Shown here piece after piece: positions 53,825-63,879 of a stretch of 64,000 bases of DNA. The notes beneath the pieces were generated by a model. That model worked only from the letters and a program-made list of their open reading frames with translations, was not told where the DNA came from and searched no databases. A program made the position numbers and the translations under genes. The stretch is from Perognathus longimembris pacificus (lineage: Eukaryota > Chordata > Mammalia > Rodentia > Heteromyidae): positions 37,066,021 through 37,130,020 of the forward strand of contig NC_063188.1 in assembly GCF_023159225.1 (NCBI RefSeq), given 5' to 3'. Within the stretch, counting starts at the first letter, position 1, and every line of letters begins with the position of its first letter.

Positions 53825-53934
53825 CAGGGATGAAATACTGGATTAAGTACTGGGTTGGATTGGTGGTGGATGGCTGTCTGCATCATAAAGTATCTTTGAC
53901 TTCACTTTTGACAGCTACAGCCTTCCACAGAGAG
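53825..53934 (+). other. Exon-like segment with strong splice signals
   Basis: 110 bp bracketed by TTGCTGTTCCCCTTTCAG on the left and AGAGAG/GTAAGG on the right, both close to consensus. The frame across it is open but has no family match. If 30.25 kb is a first exon transcribed to the right, this could be an internal untranslated exon of the same gene. It could equally be chance. Confidence 0.25.
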
Positions 53935-54149
53935 GTAAGGAAAGGCTGCCTCTCAGAAAAGTGGAATAGCAACTATAGACCAATTTTTTTAAGCTTTCTA
54001 TTATGGAAAATTGGAAATACACACAAAATGAGAAAGACTACAATTAGGCACTTTCATATTGTCTCGACTTCAACAATTAGCAACTTTTCTGCTCATTATT
54101 TTAAAAGCACATATGTACACGTGTACATTGTTACATATAGAGATATGTA

Positions 54150-55375
54150 GTTGATCCTTATTATTGACAGATGTCAGAAATGAAAATTTGCCTGCTTGAA
54201 AAAAAATGTATGTGTTACTTCACAATCTGTACTTGAAGTACTTTCATGGTCATTCATGGATCTGCCCAAAGTGACAAAAAATTAGTTCTCAGGCACTCAG
54301 TGTTCCCAGTGCTGAGATTGGATAGGGGACACACTACTTTTGTTGTTTCTGCTCTTAACGCTATAAATGTCCCTTTCATGGTCTATTTAATACCACATTT
54401 TGTACCTTTTGTTGGTGATTCTACTGTTTCATTAATCTCTAATTGTAGTACTAACATGTTTTCTAGTGTTCTAAATACCAGAAGGCTATGATATGCTTTC
54501 TTTGGAGGAATTATGTACATTCCAGCATGAGTTATAATGTTGGCGGAGAGTTCAGTGTTCATGAATCAATAGTGTGGTACATCTAGAAAAAAGAAGAGAA
54601 ATTTGCCTGTCTCTATGTGAGGATGCTTTGAAAAGTGCTAAAATAATATCTTTATTATGTGATATAGCAACTAAATTTGTGGCTTTGTGAGATGACTGAT
54701 TGGGAAACACTGAGTAAACAGCATTGTTACCTGGCTGAAAACCAAGGAAATGTATGACCACATTACCCAAGATTAGGAAAATGTCAAACCCTTCTTGCTT
54801 AGTCTTTTGTTATAAATATTGCATATAATTTCTCATTTTTAAGAAATATATGGGGCTGGGAATGTGGCTTAGGGGTAGATTGCTTGCCTATCATGCACAA
54901 AGCCCTGGGTTTGATTCCTCAGCACTACATTAAGCAGATAAAGCCAGAAGTGGCTCAAGAGGTAGAGTGCTAGCCTTGAGCACAAAGAAGCCAGGGACAG
55001 TACTCAGGCCCTGAGTCCAAGCCCCAGGACTAGCAAAACAAAACAAAACAAACATTCTCAAACGATTATCTTTTGATGCCTTGAAAATTATTCATTACTA
55101 CCTGAATAAATGAAAATGCATTTAAATTAATAAAGGGAAGAATCTGGCCTGAATGAAGAACATCTTCCAAAAACAAGTTTCTGTAAACCTATATTTTCAA
55201 AACAAATCCCACCTAAAGATGTCTTTAACACACACAAGGTTGTGTATTGATCCTTTTAAGGAAATGAGTTCAGAGGCTCATAAGAACCCTACTCTTCCAC
55301 TTAGAGCTGAAGAATATTCCTTACTTTTTTTCTCCTCTGTACTTGAAACTTTTTTCTAATTCAGTGTGTTATACC
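54150..55375 (+). mobile_element. Pogo/Tigger-type DNA transposon relic
   Basis: Begins GTTGATCCTTATTATTGACA and continues with GTCATTCATGGATCTGCCCA, GGTCTATTTAATACCACATT, TTCTAGTGTTCTAAATACCA, CAGCATGAGTTATAATGTTG and TTCATGAATCAATAGTGTGG. This is the order of a Tigger leader and the start of its helix-turn-helix transposase frame. After an inserted SINE the 3' part reads GTTGTGTATTGATCC and CAGAGGCTCATAAGAACCCT. All frames are broken. Confidence 0.6.
54851..55052 (+). repeat. IDL-Geo SINE, in Tigger relic
   Basis: GGGGCTGGGAATGTGGCTTA to CCCCAGGACTAGC plus an (AAAAC)n tail. Confidence 0.85.
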
Positions 55376-55399
55376 AAGCAATTTTAATATTGTTTTGAT

Positions 55400-55505
55400 T
55401 TTTTTTGAGACAGATTCTATGTATGTATACCAGACTAGTGTCAGACTTGAGATCCTCCTGCCTCAGCATCTCAACTGCTGGAATTACAAGTGTAAACAAG
55501 CCAAC
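55400..55505 (-). repeat. B1-like SINE, reverse
   Basis: TTTTGAGACAGATTCTATGT, GATCCTCCTGCCTCAGCATC, GCTGGAATTACAAGTGTAAA. Confidence 0.6.
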
Positions 55506-55559
55506 CAATAAAAAATAATAATAATGACTGAACAAACCATTTTTTCATTTACCCATCTA

Positions 55560-56310
55560 CCTAGCCCTTGGGCTTTCTTGCCTCATTGGTTTACTAGCTC
55601 CCATCTGACAGAAAGGCAAAGTATTGGGTAGATCAGGACAAAAGTGGCAGACATAACACGTGGCAGATAAGATGTGGTCCATCATGATACTTCATGTTCC
55701 CATAGTGCCTTGGGATCTTTCTTAATTCTTCTTCCCATTATGCTGTGAGTTCCTGCTCAAACATTTTTTCCCATAAGGCCCTGTGTGGCTGCTCAACCAA
55801 CGAGAAGAACTGGGACAGTACAGGCACAAGCCATCCAATATCAGTACAAAACTCAGGGGAGGAGATATGAGAAACCTATACTATAAAAAGCACTCTATGA
55901 AGCCGGGTACTGGTAGCTCACACCTGTAATCCTAGCCACTCATAACACTGAGATCTGAGAATCATGGTTCAAAGCCAGCCCAGGCATAAAAGTCCCCATG
56001 AGACTCTTATCTCCAATTAAGTACTCAAAAATGTGGAGTGGAGCTATGGCGTAAAGTGGTAGAACACTAGCCTTGAGCAAAAGAGCTCAGGGACAGTGCC
56101 CAGGCCCTGAGTTCAAGCCCTACAATAGACAAAAGAAAGAAAGAAAAAACACATTTTATGAGAGAACTCCATTGAGTTCCTCTTTGAGGTGTCTCTCCTA
56201 ATAGAGTCTCACTACTTTATTTCATGGCTTTTCTTTCACTTTCAAATAAACTTACTCTGTTTACTGTGAACACTGTCTTTCTATTTAATTTTTTAATGGA
56301 TGGAGAATAT
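55560..56310 (+). mobile_element. Possible LTR relic interrupted by a SINE
   Basis: CTATAAAAAGC at 55881 could be a TATA box and CAAATAAACTTAC at 56244 a polyadenylation signal, with pyrimidine-rich sequence between. No clear ends or duplication, so low confidence. Confidence 0.3.
55903..56140 (+). repeat. B1-Geo SINE
   Basis: GCCGGGTACTGGTAGCTCAC to GAGTTCAAGCCCTACAATAG plus an (AAAG)n tail. One of the clearest full-length composites. Confidence 0.85.
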
Positions 56311-56350
56311 GAATTCATTCCTCTAGATGGCGTCATTAAGAAAATTTCAG

Positions 56351-56556
56351 GGCTGGGGATATAGCCTAGTGGCAAGAGTGCCTGCCTCGGGTACACGAGG
56401 CCCTAGGTTCGATTCCCCAGCACCACATATACAGAAAACGGCCAGAAGCGGCGCTGTGGTTCAAGTGGCAGAGTGCTAGCCTTGAGGGGGAAGAAGCCAG
56501 GGACAGTGCTCAGGCCCTGAGTCCAAGGCCCAGGACTGGCCAAAAAAAAAAAAAAA
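56351..56556 (+). repeat. IDL-Geo SINE, young subfamily
   Basis: 13-bp duplication AAGAAAATTTCAG at 56338-56350 and 56557-56569; young diagnostic bases present, with GAGGGGGAAG in place of GAGCGGGAAG. Confidence 0.93.
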
Positions 56557-56713
56557 AAGAAAATTTCAGGCTAATATAGACATAGCTACAAGAATCCTGA
56601 CCAAAATATTAGCAAGTTGAATTCAACAATATATAACAATTACAATAAATTACTTACTGAAATGGGTTTCTTCCAGATATTTCTAGTTGGCTTATCATTT
56701 AAAAAGCAAACAA

Positions 56714-56928
56714 GGGGCTGGGAATGTAGCCAAGTGGTAGAGTGCTTGCCTAGCATGCATGAAGCCCTGGGTTCGAATCCTCAGCACCACATAAACAGAA
56801 AAAGCTGGAAGTGGTGTTGTGGGTCAAGAGGTAGAGTGCTAACCTTGAGCAAAAAGAAGCCAGTGACAGTGCTCAGGCCCTGAGTCCAAGCCCCAGGACT
56901 GGCAAAAAAAAAAAAAAAAAAAAAAAAA
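56714..56928 (+). repeat. IDL-Geo SINE
   Basis: AAGCAAACAA on both sides; a long pure poly(A) of more than 20 bases but an older sequence type (GGCTGGGAATGTAGCCAAGT). Confidence 0.9.
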
Positions 56929-56997
56929 GCAAACAACATTACTTAACACTTTAATAGGAAAAGGAAGAATGACTATGTTAATAAGAAAAACACTTGA

Positions 56998-57208
56998 GGG
57001 GCTGGGAATATGGCCTAGTGGTAAAAATGCTTGCCTCGTATACATGAAGCCCTGGGTTCGATTCCTCAGCACCACATATATAGAAAAAAGCTGGAAATGG
57101 AGCTGTGGCTCAAGAGTACTAGCCTTGAGCAAAAAGAAGCCAAGGGCAGTGCTCAGGCTCTGAGTCCATGCCCCAGGACTGGCAACAAAAAGAAAAACAA
57201 AAAAACAA
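56998..57208 (+). repeat. IDL-Geo SINE
   Basis: GGGCTGGGAATATGGCCTAG to CCCCAGGACTGGC with an A-rich tail; AACACTTGA on both sides. Confidence 0.9.
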
Positions 57209-57286
57209 AACACTTGATAAAATTCAGCAATTATTGGTGAATTTAACAACTTACAATAAATGGGAAGAAACAACTGGATTGCTATT

Positions 57287-57380
57287 TTTGTTTTTGTTTT
57301 TGATACTGGGGTTTGAACTCAGAGCCTTGTACAGGCTTGGCTTGATTGCGCATGGCTGGCATTCTACCACTTGATCCACA
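57287..57380 (-). repeat. Geo-type SINE fragment, reverse
   Basis: ACTGGGGTTTGAACTCAGAG and GCATTCTACCACTTGATCCA. Confidence 0.5.
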
Positions 57381-57425
57381 TCTGTATGTAGAATATTTTT
57401 CTGTCGGTCATGGGGCTTGACTCAG

Positions 57426-57844
57426 TGAAGGGGGAAATGAAGAGTTAAAGTAAACCCCATTTTCAGGCAACCCCCGTTTTGTTGTCTGTTTAAACTGTGA
57501 GCAAACCCAGGACAAGCTTATTAGGGCCCAGCCGGTCGAGAACTCTAATCGCCTGGGAATGCTTAACTCTAACCGCCCCTAGAATGCCTCGAACCCTGAG
57601 CCAATCAGATTTGTACCCGTAATCTTGCTTGCTTAAACACCTGATTGCTGTAACTTTGTCTTTTGCCTTTATAAGCTCTGTGTAATCACAGCTCGGGGCT
57701 GCCTCCTAACCTCTGCTGTGTCGGTGGGTAGGACAAGGCCCAGACCGCAACCCCGCTTGAATAAAGTCTTGCCTTGCTGTTGCATTTTGGAATGTCTGAG
57801 TCTTGGTGGTCTTCTTGGTGGTGGTTACGCGACTTGGCATAATA
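57426..57844 (+). repeat. Provirus 5' LTR
   Basis: Contains a CCAAT box (57601-57605), a TATA box TATAAG (57670-57675) and a polyadenylation signal AATAAA (57760-57765), which sets out U3, R and U5. It ends AATA instead of the AACA of the 3' copy. Confidence 0.92.
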
Positions 57845-57846
57845 TT

Positions 57847-57864
57847 TGGGGGCTCGTCCGGGAT
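57847..57864 (+). other. Primer-binding site, tRNA-Pro type
   Basis: TGGGGGCTCGTCCGGGAT is complementary to the 3' end of proline tRNA, the usual primer of this retrovirus class; it lies two bases after the LTR. Confidence 0.92.
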
Positions 57865-58145
57865 AGCCCCAGAGACCCCAGACTCCGAAGGTAAGAAAAC
57901 AGCCCTGTTCATTTGTCTTGTCCTGTAATGTGTCTGTTTGTCTGTTTTGCTTTTGCTTATTTCTTGAAGGGGTTGTCAAAGCGGATGCGCTTACTCGGCA
58001 ATCCTGGGGAGACTGGGGAATGCCCCAGACTCTCCACCCTTGAACTGGGACCCCTGGAGCCCCGCCTTCAACTTAAGTCCACTCCTTCTGCACCCTTGCA
58101 GGAGGTTTTAGGCAAACTTGGGAAATCTCCATCTCCAACTTGTAG

Positions 58146-58182
58146 CTTTTCTTGTTCTTGTTCTTGTTCTTGTTCTTGCCTG
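58146..58182. repeat. (TTCTTG)n in the proviral leader
   Basis: Five to six units in the untranslated leader ahead of gag. Confidence 0.85.
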
Positions 58183-58259
58183 TGTGTTTTCGTCCTTTTG
58201 TATTGTTATAATTGTTTTGTTTTTTTGTAGCCTTTTGGACTGAACATCTGATCAGAGCT

Positions 58260-58592
58260 ATGGGTAACGTTCTATCATGGGAACCTCCATCTAGCCCCCT
58301 AGACTCGATCCTAGCTCACTGGAAGGAGGTTAAGGAGATAGCTCAGAACCAAAGTGTGGCCCGTAAGAAGGAAAAGTGGATCACCCTGTGCAAGTCAGAA
58401 TGGCCCACCTTTAAGGGAACTAATTGGCCACTCGAGGGAAGCTTTGACATAGGTAAGATCAGGACTTTGCAACGCCTAAAAATCTACACCCCTCATTTGG
58501 GCCATCCATACAAAAGAGAAACCAAGATGGGTTTTACTAAGACTATAAAGCCCTGGAAAATGAGGCTGGAGAATGCTAAAATCATTTGTTAA
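58260..58592 (+). pseudogene. gag remnant (matrix part) of the provirus
   Basis: A 110-codon frame starts with Met-Gly-Asn, so Gly2 could be myristoylated, as in gammaretroviral matrix proteins. Residues around WKEVKEIAQNQSV and WPTFKGTNWP show the matrix pattern. It ends at a TAA at 58590 after losing family similarity, well before capsid. Downstream no long frame continues it, so the protein is truncated and presumably non-functional. Confidence 0.8.
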
Positions 58593-59454
58593 AGACTTTG
58601 TCTTAAAATTTGGGTGTTGCAGGAGTAAGATTGAATACTTCTTGCCACTGGAAAATGTACGGCCGATGCTTATTTTGTGCGCTTTAAGATCTTTTGAATA
58701 TGTATGTGTGTGTGTGCATGTGTGAGTGTGAACATGTTCAAGACTTCAGTATGATGCAAAACTAAGTTTAAGTTTAAATTCAAATGGTCATCAAGTTTGG
58801 GCATTACCAAATGCTTTAAAGGATTATTGCATTGTTTTAAAAACTAACTAGAGTTAAAAAAGGATTTCTCAGGGTTCTTTAATTAGCAGTCAAAAAAAGT
58901 GGGTATCTTAATAAATTAAGACTTGATTTAACAAAGGGCAAGCTGACGTGAACTCATCAAGCCCTATGGAGTCAGGATGGAGCCAATAGAGGGATTTCTT
59001 TTGTCTCTTTTTTTTTCAGGTGAACTTTGGAAACCTTGTGGTAAAAATGAATAATTTGACTGGAATTTCTAATGGTTAGAAAGTTTTTTTGATGTGATTC
59101 GATTCCTGTGCTATTTTTTTAATTTGGATTTTTAAAGGATATATATTAAACTAATGGGGATAGGAGTAAACTCTCATTAACTCTATGTATGTAGGAAGAA
59201 ATGGCAAAATGGGCCAACGTTTCTCACTATTATTGCAAAGTGAGAAAAGGAGATGGCTACCAAAATGTTTAGTTGCCATTCCAGTTTCTCTGTAGGTTTT
59301 TTGTCTCCAGGAGGCCCACAGAGAAGCACAGGTGATTCCTACAAGTTTGTCAAGATCTAACATTGGCCCTTAATAAGTTCCAGGTAAGAGCATGCTTAAA
59401 AACTACTTCTGTGTGGACCACCTTGTTGCTTTTAATTGTAGTAAAGTAGCCTCT

Positions 59455-59655
59455 TGTAAGACTCATTGATCTGAAATCTGCGGTTCGAAGCCAGCTCAGC
59501 CAGAGAAAGGTCCCTGTGAGAGACTTGTCTCTAATCAGCCAGCAGAGTGCTGGGAACGGAGTTGTGTGGAGCTCAAAAGTGGTAGGGTGCTAGTCTTGAG
59601 CTGGAGAGCTGAGGGACAGCACTCAGGCCCTGAGTCCAAGTCCAGTGAAAAGTCA
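59455..59655 (+). repeat. B1-Geo SINE, 5' truncated, inside provirus
   Basis: TCTGAAATCTGCGGTTCGAA to CTCAGGCCCTGAGTCCAAGT; CpGs are retained. Confidence 0.65.
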
Positions 59656-61261
59656 CTCCTCCTGGGACAAAAGTGATGGAGCACCCAGAGGCAGTAAGCC
59701 ACTGCTTGGATGGCAGAGATGTTGTCATATCCTAGAGTCACTCCTGTTTGGCCTTTCAAAAGCTAATCAAAGCCGGGAAGTCCTAGAAGAATAGTTCGTA
59801 AGCATGCCTTTCTAATGCCTATGTCTGTCTACTGGGCAGGAACTTGCCAGTCATCTGTGATAGTGGCTAGTAAGGGTAAGTTTGTCAAATGAGAGGATAG
59901 TTTAAAATCCCAACCCCCCACATCTACTCAAAGCCCTGACTGGCAGTGAGAATTTTAAGCTGATACATCTGTTCAGGAAACAAAGCTTGTAGACCTGAGA
60001 CTATGTCCTTATTGAGATCTGTTAAAGGCCTGCAAAGGTAATGTAGACATATTTTAGGTCATTAGAGATCAGTTCCCTAGCCAGTCAGAAAAAAGCTTTC
60101 ACAAACTAGAATGGCTACACCAAAAGGCTACACTGCGATAGCCCCAAAAGAAGTCTGTATAGTTGAAAGTCAAAATGTTGAATGTAATTTCCAGTTTGGA
60201 GTAAAGCTCCTAATGGACATCTGATCCTGCAGCCCCTTGGTAAAGTAGACTAAGGTTAAGGTTCCTGGCTAGGTAAGGTCAAGGTCTCTGAGTCAGCATG
60301 AAGAAGTTATAGAAGATGGATGATCTTCACCCATCAGCCCCCCTTTTAGGACCAAGGGACCAGAGTTATTTTTGGGAAGATGATGCAGGATAAACTAGAG
60401 GCATGGAAAACAGAGGTAACAGTATACAGAGACTGCACTTGTGAGAAATGGTTACAGGCCAAGCCTTCTATGTTGGCTTAAAAATAATCCTAGCCTTATT
60501 GGAAATATCTGATTTAAACTTATTGCCCTGGCAAAATGACCCAAGGGCCATTGATTGCCTAAAGCTGTCTTGACTTTCAGTAATGTGCCAGCCTGCAAAA
60601 GCTAGTGTGCTTAAGAAGGAATCAGGAAAATACTAGGAAATTTGACTAAAGTTAAGCTTTAGGTTAACTTAGGTTAAGCTTCTCTAACCAGTCTATGGAG
60701 AAAGTTGCAGGTAACCCAGAAGGTATGACATTCTACTGGAACCACTGGGAGCCACTGCTGCCTGACACCACCGTGGCCCCTGCCCATTGCATTTGAGTGA
60801 GGATCAAGGAGAGTCAACAGTCATCAGGAAGAATCTACATCTTCAGATCAGACTCTTTATCATACGCAACTGGTTTCTGCTGGAAAGTGCTTTGGATCTG
60901 CTAACTAGCTCTATTAAGAAAATTGGATATTGTAAGAAATTTTCAATCAGACTGGCCTGCTGCTAAATTCAAAGCATGTATGACAGGCTGGAGAGTCACT
61001 TTCAGGCAATTCCTGGGGTGGAGGTATGTCCAAGAGTATTAAAATGTGTCCAGATGGATTAGGGTGTGACCTCAGAGAAGAGAGGGAGGTAATTGCCATC
61101 AGGTGTGCCAGGTACCAAGGTAACTGGACCTAGATTTAAACTGGCTGGGTGCATCTTCATGGAGCCCTCCTGGGGGTGAATCTTACAGATGCCACTGGCC
61201 AACCTTAGGCACTTGGAGGAACTGGAAACTGGAGAAATCCACTCTAGAATAGTTGGCTCAT

Positions 61262-61336
61262 GATATAGAATATAGATATAGAATATAGATATAAAATATA
61301 GATATAGAATATAGATATAGAATATAGACAAAGAAT
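61262..61336. repeat. (ATAGATATAGAAT)n minisatellite
   Basis: Five or six units of about 13 bp inside the proviral interior. Confidence 0.85.
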
Positions 61337-61806
61337 AGTTGGCTTATGATAGTTGGCTCTGGTCTGGCTTCTTAGGATCAGCAGTCCCATTGGACTGACC
61401 ATCGCCCCCTCTTTGTCTTCCCCAACAGCCTGTGGGTGGAGTTACAGTAAATTGCCTTGATGTAGTTGAGATAAACCGGAAAATGTAGACAGTTTAAAAC
61501 TCTAGCAGCAAAGAAGCCCCAGGAAATATAAAGAGGAAGGTTAGTATAGAAATCCTTGGAGAAAGGAATAGAGAAATGGTTTCCTCTGGATAAGAAAGGG
61601 ATTTAAAAAGTAAATTGTCACAGAACGTTCCAGTAAGTCACTGATGGTTTGAGGAAGTAGAAGATGGTGTGAGTGGGGATATGTTAAATTTTATAAAACA
61701 CAGATTATAAAACTGTATAAGGAAAGACTTTAGAGAGAGAAAACAAAAATGTTTCCTTTACATTAAAAGGTTTTGGCATGTTAAAGGTGAGAAAGGCAAT
61801 CCCTAT

Positions 61807-62014
61807 GGGCTGGGAATATGGCCTAGTGGCAAGAGAGCTTGCCTCCTCTACATGAGGCCCTGGGTTCAATTCCCCAGCACCACATATACAGAAAACAGCC
61901 AGAAGTGCCGCTGTGGCTCAAGTGGCAGAGTGCTAGCCTTGAGCAAAAGGAAGCCAGGGACAGTGCTCAGGCCCTGAGTCCAAAGCCCAGGACTAGCCAA
62001 AAAAAAGAAAGGCA
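61807..62014 (+). repeat. IDL-Geo SINE inside provirus
   Basis: GGGCTGGGAATATGGCCTAG to CCCAGGACTAGC plus A7; AAAGGCAATCCCTA occurs on both sides as target duplication. Confidence 0.92.
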
Positions 62015-62467
62015 ATCCCTAGAAAGTGAGTATGTAACAAATGGTATCAGTATGTCTTAAAATTAGAGCATATGAGTAAAGTTGGTATCTAATCAAATAT
62101 GGCAATAATATAAATAGGGTCAGAATTGGGGCTTTGGTGTAAAACTGTTTATTTGTACCTGTATCTGCAGGGCTAAGGGACTTGTGTGATGTCATCTAAA
62201 TGGTATTCCTAACTTGTAATTGCATTTGTTATGAGCTTTTATCACCCCCTCAGAGCCCTATAGAAAGTCCACCAAGAGATCTGGCTCAAGCTAAAGGCCC
62301 TTTATGAGACTGGACCTCATCCTGAGCCACACCCGCTACCAACTGAGTAAAGCGCCACCGACAACTTATGGTATTGCAGGCACAATACCAATCTATCCCT
62401 ACCGATTCTCAGTCAGAATCAAACTAATAAGCAAGGAGAACCACGATTGGTTCTCGAATTACCTATC

Positions 62468-62480
62468 AGAAGGGGGAGAA
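62468..62480 (+). other. Polypurine tract of the provirus
   Basis: AGAAGGGGGAGAA directly before the TG of the 3' LTR: the plus-strand primer site of reverse transcription. Confidence 0.88.
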
Positions 62481-62899
62481 TGAAGGGGGAAATGAAGAGT
62501 TAAAGTAAACCCCATTTTCAGGCAACCCCCATTTTGTTGTCTGTTTAAACTGAGCAAACCCAGGACAAGCTTATTAAGGCCCAGCCAGTCAAGAACTCTA
62601 ACCGCCTGGGAATGCTTAACTCTAACCGCCCCTAGAATGCCTCGAACCCTGAGCCAATCAGATTTGTACCCGTAATCTTGCTTGCTTAAACACCTGATTG
62701 CTGTAACTTTGTCTTTTGCCTTTATAAACTCTGTGTAATCTCAGCTCGGGGCTTCCTCCTAACCTCTGCTGTGTCGGTGGGTAGGACAAGGCCCGGGCCG
62801 CGGCCCCGTGCTTGAATAAAGTCTTGCCTTGCTGTTGCATTTTGGAATGTCTGAGTCTTGGTGGTCTTCTTGGTGGTGGTTTCGCGACTTGGCATAACA
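62481..62899 (+). repeat. Provirus 3' LTR
   Basis: Same layout as the 5' LTR, with TATAAA at 62723-62728 and AATAAA at 62815-62820. It ends AACA. Compared with the 5' LTR it lacks TG after AAACTG and has four A-to-G changes in the R/U5 GGCCCGGGCCGCGGCC stretch. Confidence 0.92.
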
Positions 62900-63106
62900 C
62901 TCAGGGTCTGTGTGTTGTCCCCGGGCTCTTTTGCTCAAAGCTAACCCTCTACCACTTTGAGGCACAACACCATTTCCTGTTTTCTGGTGGTTAATTGGAT
63001 ATAAGACTCTCACAGACTTTGCTGCCTGGTCTGGCTTAGGACCCCAGTCCTCAGATCTCAGCCTCCTGAGCAGCTAGGATTACAGACATGAGGCACCTGC
63101 ACCCAG

Positions 63107-63717
63107 CAGAAGAATGATTCTTATTATCTTTAAGTAATTTTACAAAGGGGGTATCATTTAACAAAGCAGTTTATGAATATATCTTGATCAATGTCATCCC
63201 TTTCAACATTGTTACCCTTCCTTTTCCTATCCACCCCTTCCCTCATTATTCTTAATTTTGTAGGGTATATATTGAACCCTAGACTGCATTCTACCCTCTC
63301 TTCTTTTCGTTCTTCCATCCTCTTTCCCCTTGACCCCATCCCTCCACTTTCAAGTGCCAGCTTCCTGGTGTTTATTTTGTTGAAATTTGACTATACCTTT
63401 CTATTTAAATTCTTTCTTGAATCTACCATAATTCAGCTGATACATTTGTGTACACTTGCATACCACCTAACATATTTACTTGTAAGGGTATAAGCTAAAT
63501 CTAGCTTCCATATATAAGGGAAAACATGCATTTTTTGTCTCTCTGAGCCTGACTTCACTTAAAATAATTTTTCCAGGTCTTTCAAATTCTTTACAAATGG
63601 CACAATATCATTTTTTCTAATGAATGAGTAAAATTCCATTATGTACATATACCATATTTTCTTAATCCATTTGTCCACTGAGGGGCATCTGGGATAATTC
63701 CAAATGTTGCATACTAA
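63107..63717 (-). mobile_element. Old L1 3' end, reverse
   Basis: Antisense of an L1 tail: CTGAGCCTGACTTCACTTAA, TTACAAATGGCACAATATCA, AAATTCCATTATGTACATAT, CCATTTGTCCACTGAGGGGC. No frames survive. Confidence 0.75.
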
Positions 63718-63764
63718 AAACCTGTAGCACATCTCTTTCTCTGTCTTGCTGAAAGTATACCCTT

Positions 63765-63850
63765 TGGGCTAAGGATGAAGCTCGGTGGTAGAGAAGTACT
63801 TGCCCAGTGCTTAAGATCCTGGGTTTCATCTCCAGCACTGCAAAAACAAA
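63765..63850 (+). repeat. ID-like SINE
   Basis: GGGCTAAGGATGAAGCTCGG and GATCCTGGGTTTCATCTCCA, then CTGCAAAAACAAAG. Confidence 0.65.
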
Positions 63851-63879
63851 GTTCCTTGATTTCAGGAATAAGACAAAGA

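Larger units (their letters stand above)
58593..62467 (+). other. Mostly non-coding interior of the provirus
   Basis: No long frame on the plus strand. I see no protease or reverse transcriptase signature. Near 62262-62350 one frame reads HQEIWLKLKALYETGPHPEP before a stop, which may be the remnant of the integrase C-terminal part of pol (weak). Two SINEs and an AT-rich repeat are inserted. Confidence 0.6.
57426..62899 (+). mobile_element. Defective class I (gammaretrovirus-like) provirus
   Basis: Two 419-bp LTRs (57426-57844 and 62481-62899) in direct orientation with TG...CA-type ends, and a 5-bp duplication CTCAG (57421-57425, 62900-62904). A tRNA-Pro primer-binding site follows the 5' LTR and a polypurine tract precedes the 3' LTR. 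Total length is about 5.47 kb, shorter than a complete gammaretrovirus. Only a short gag remnant and a possible pol end are readable; no env is seen. The LTRs differ at roughly 15 positions plus two 2-bp indels by eye, so the insertion is moderately old. It is a dead or non-autonomous copy. Confidence 0.92.
57395..63106 (-). repeat. B1-Geo SINE, reverse, split by the provirus
   Basis: The left stub is 57395-57425 (CGGTCATGGGGCTTGACTCAG) and the rest is 62900-63106 (GGGTCTGTGTGTTGTCCCCG to GAGGCACCTGCACCCAGC). Joined, they give a normal reverse SINE with one copy of CTCAG, which proves the provirus landed inside it. Confidence 0.85.

Noticed and set aside
53653..54150. 165-codon plus-strand frame over the exon-like segment
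   Set aside because: No recognisable domain, and its right part continues into the Tigger relic; coding not supported.
58260..58592. Gag-like frame as a domesticated host gene
   Set aside because: Short, ends without domain completion, and sits in normal position inside a provirus with both LTRs; no sign of selection can be read from one copy.
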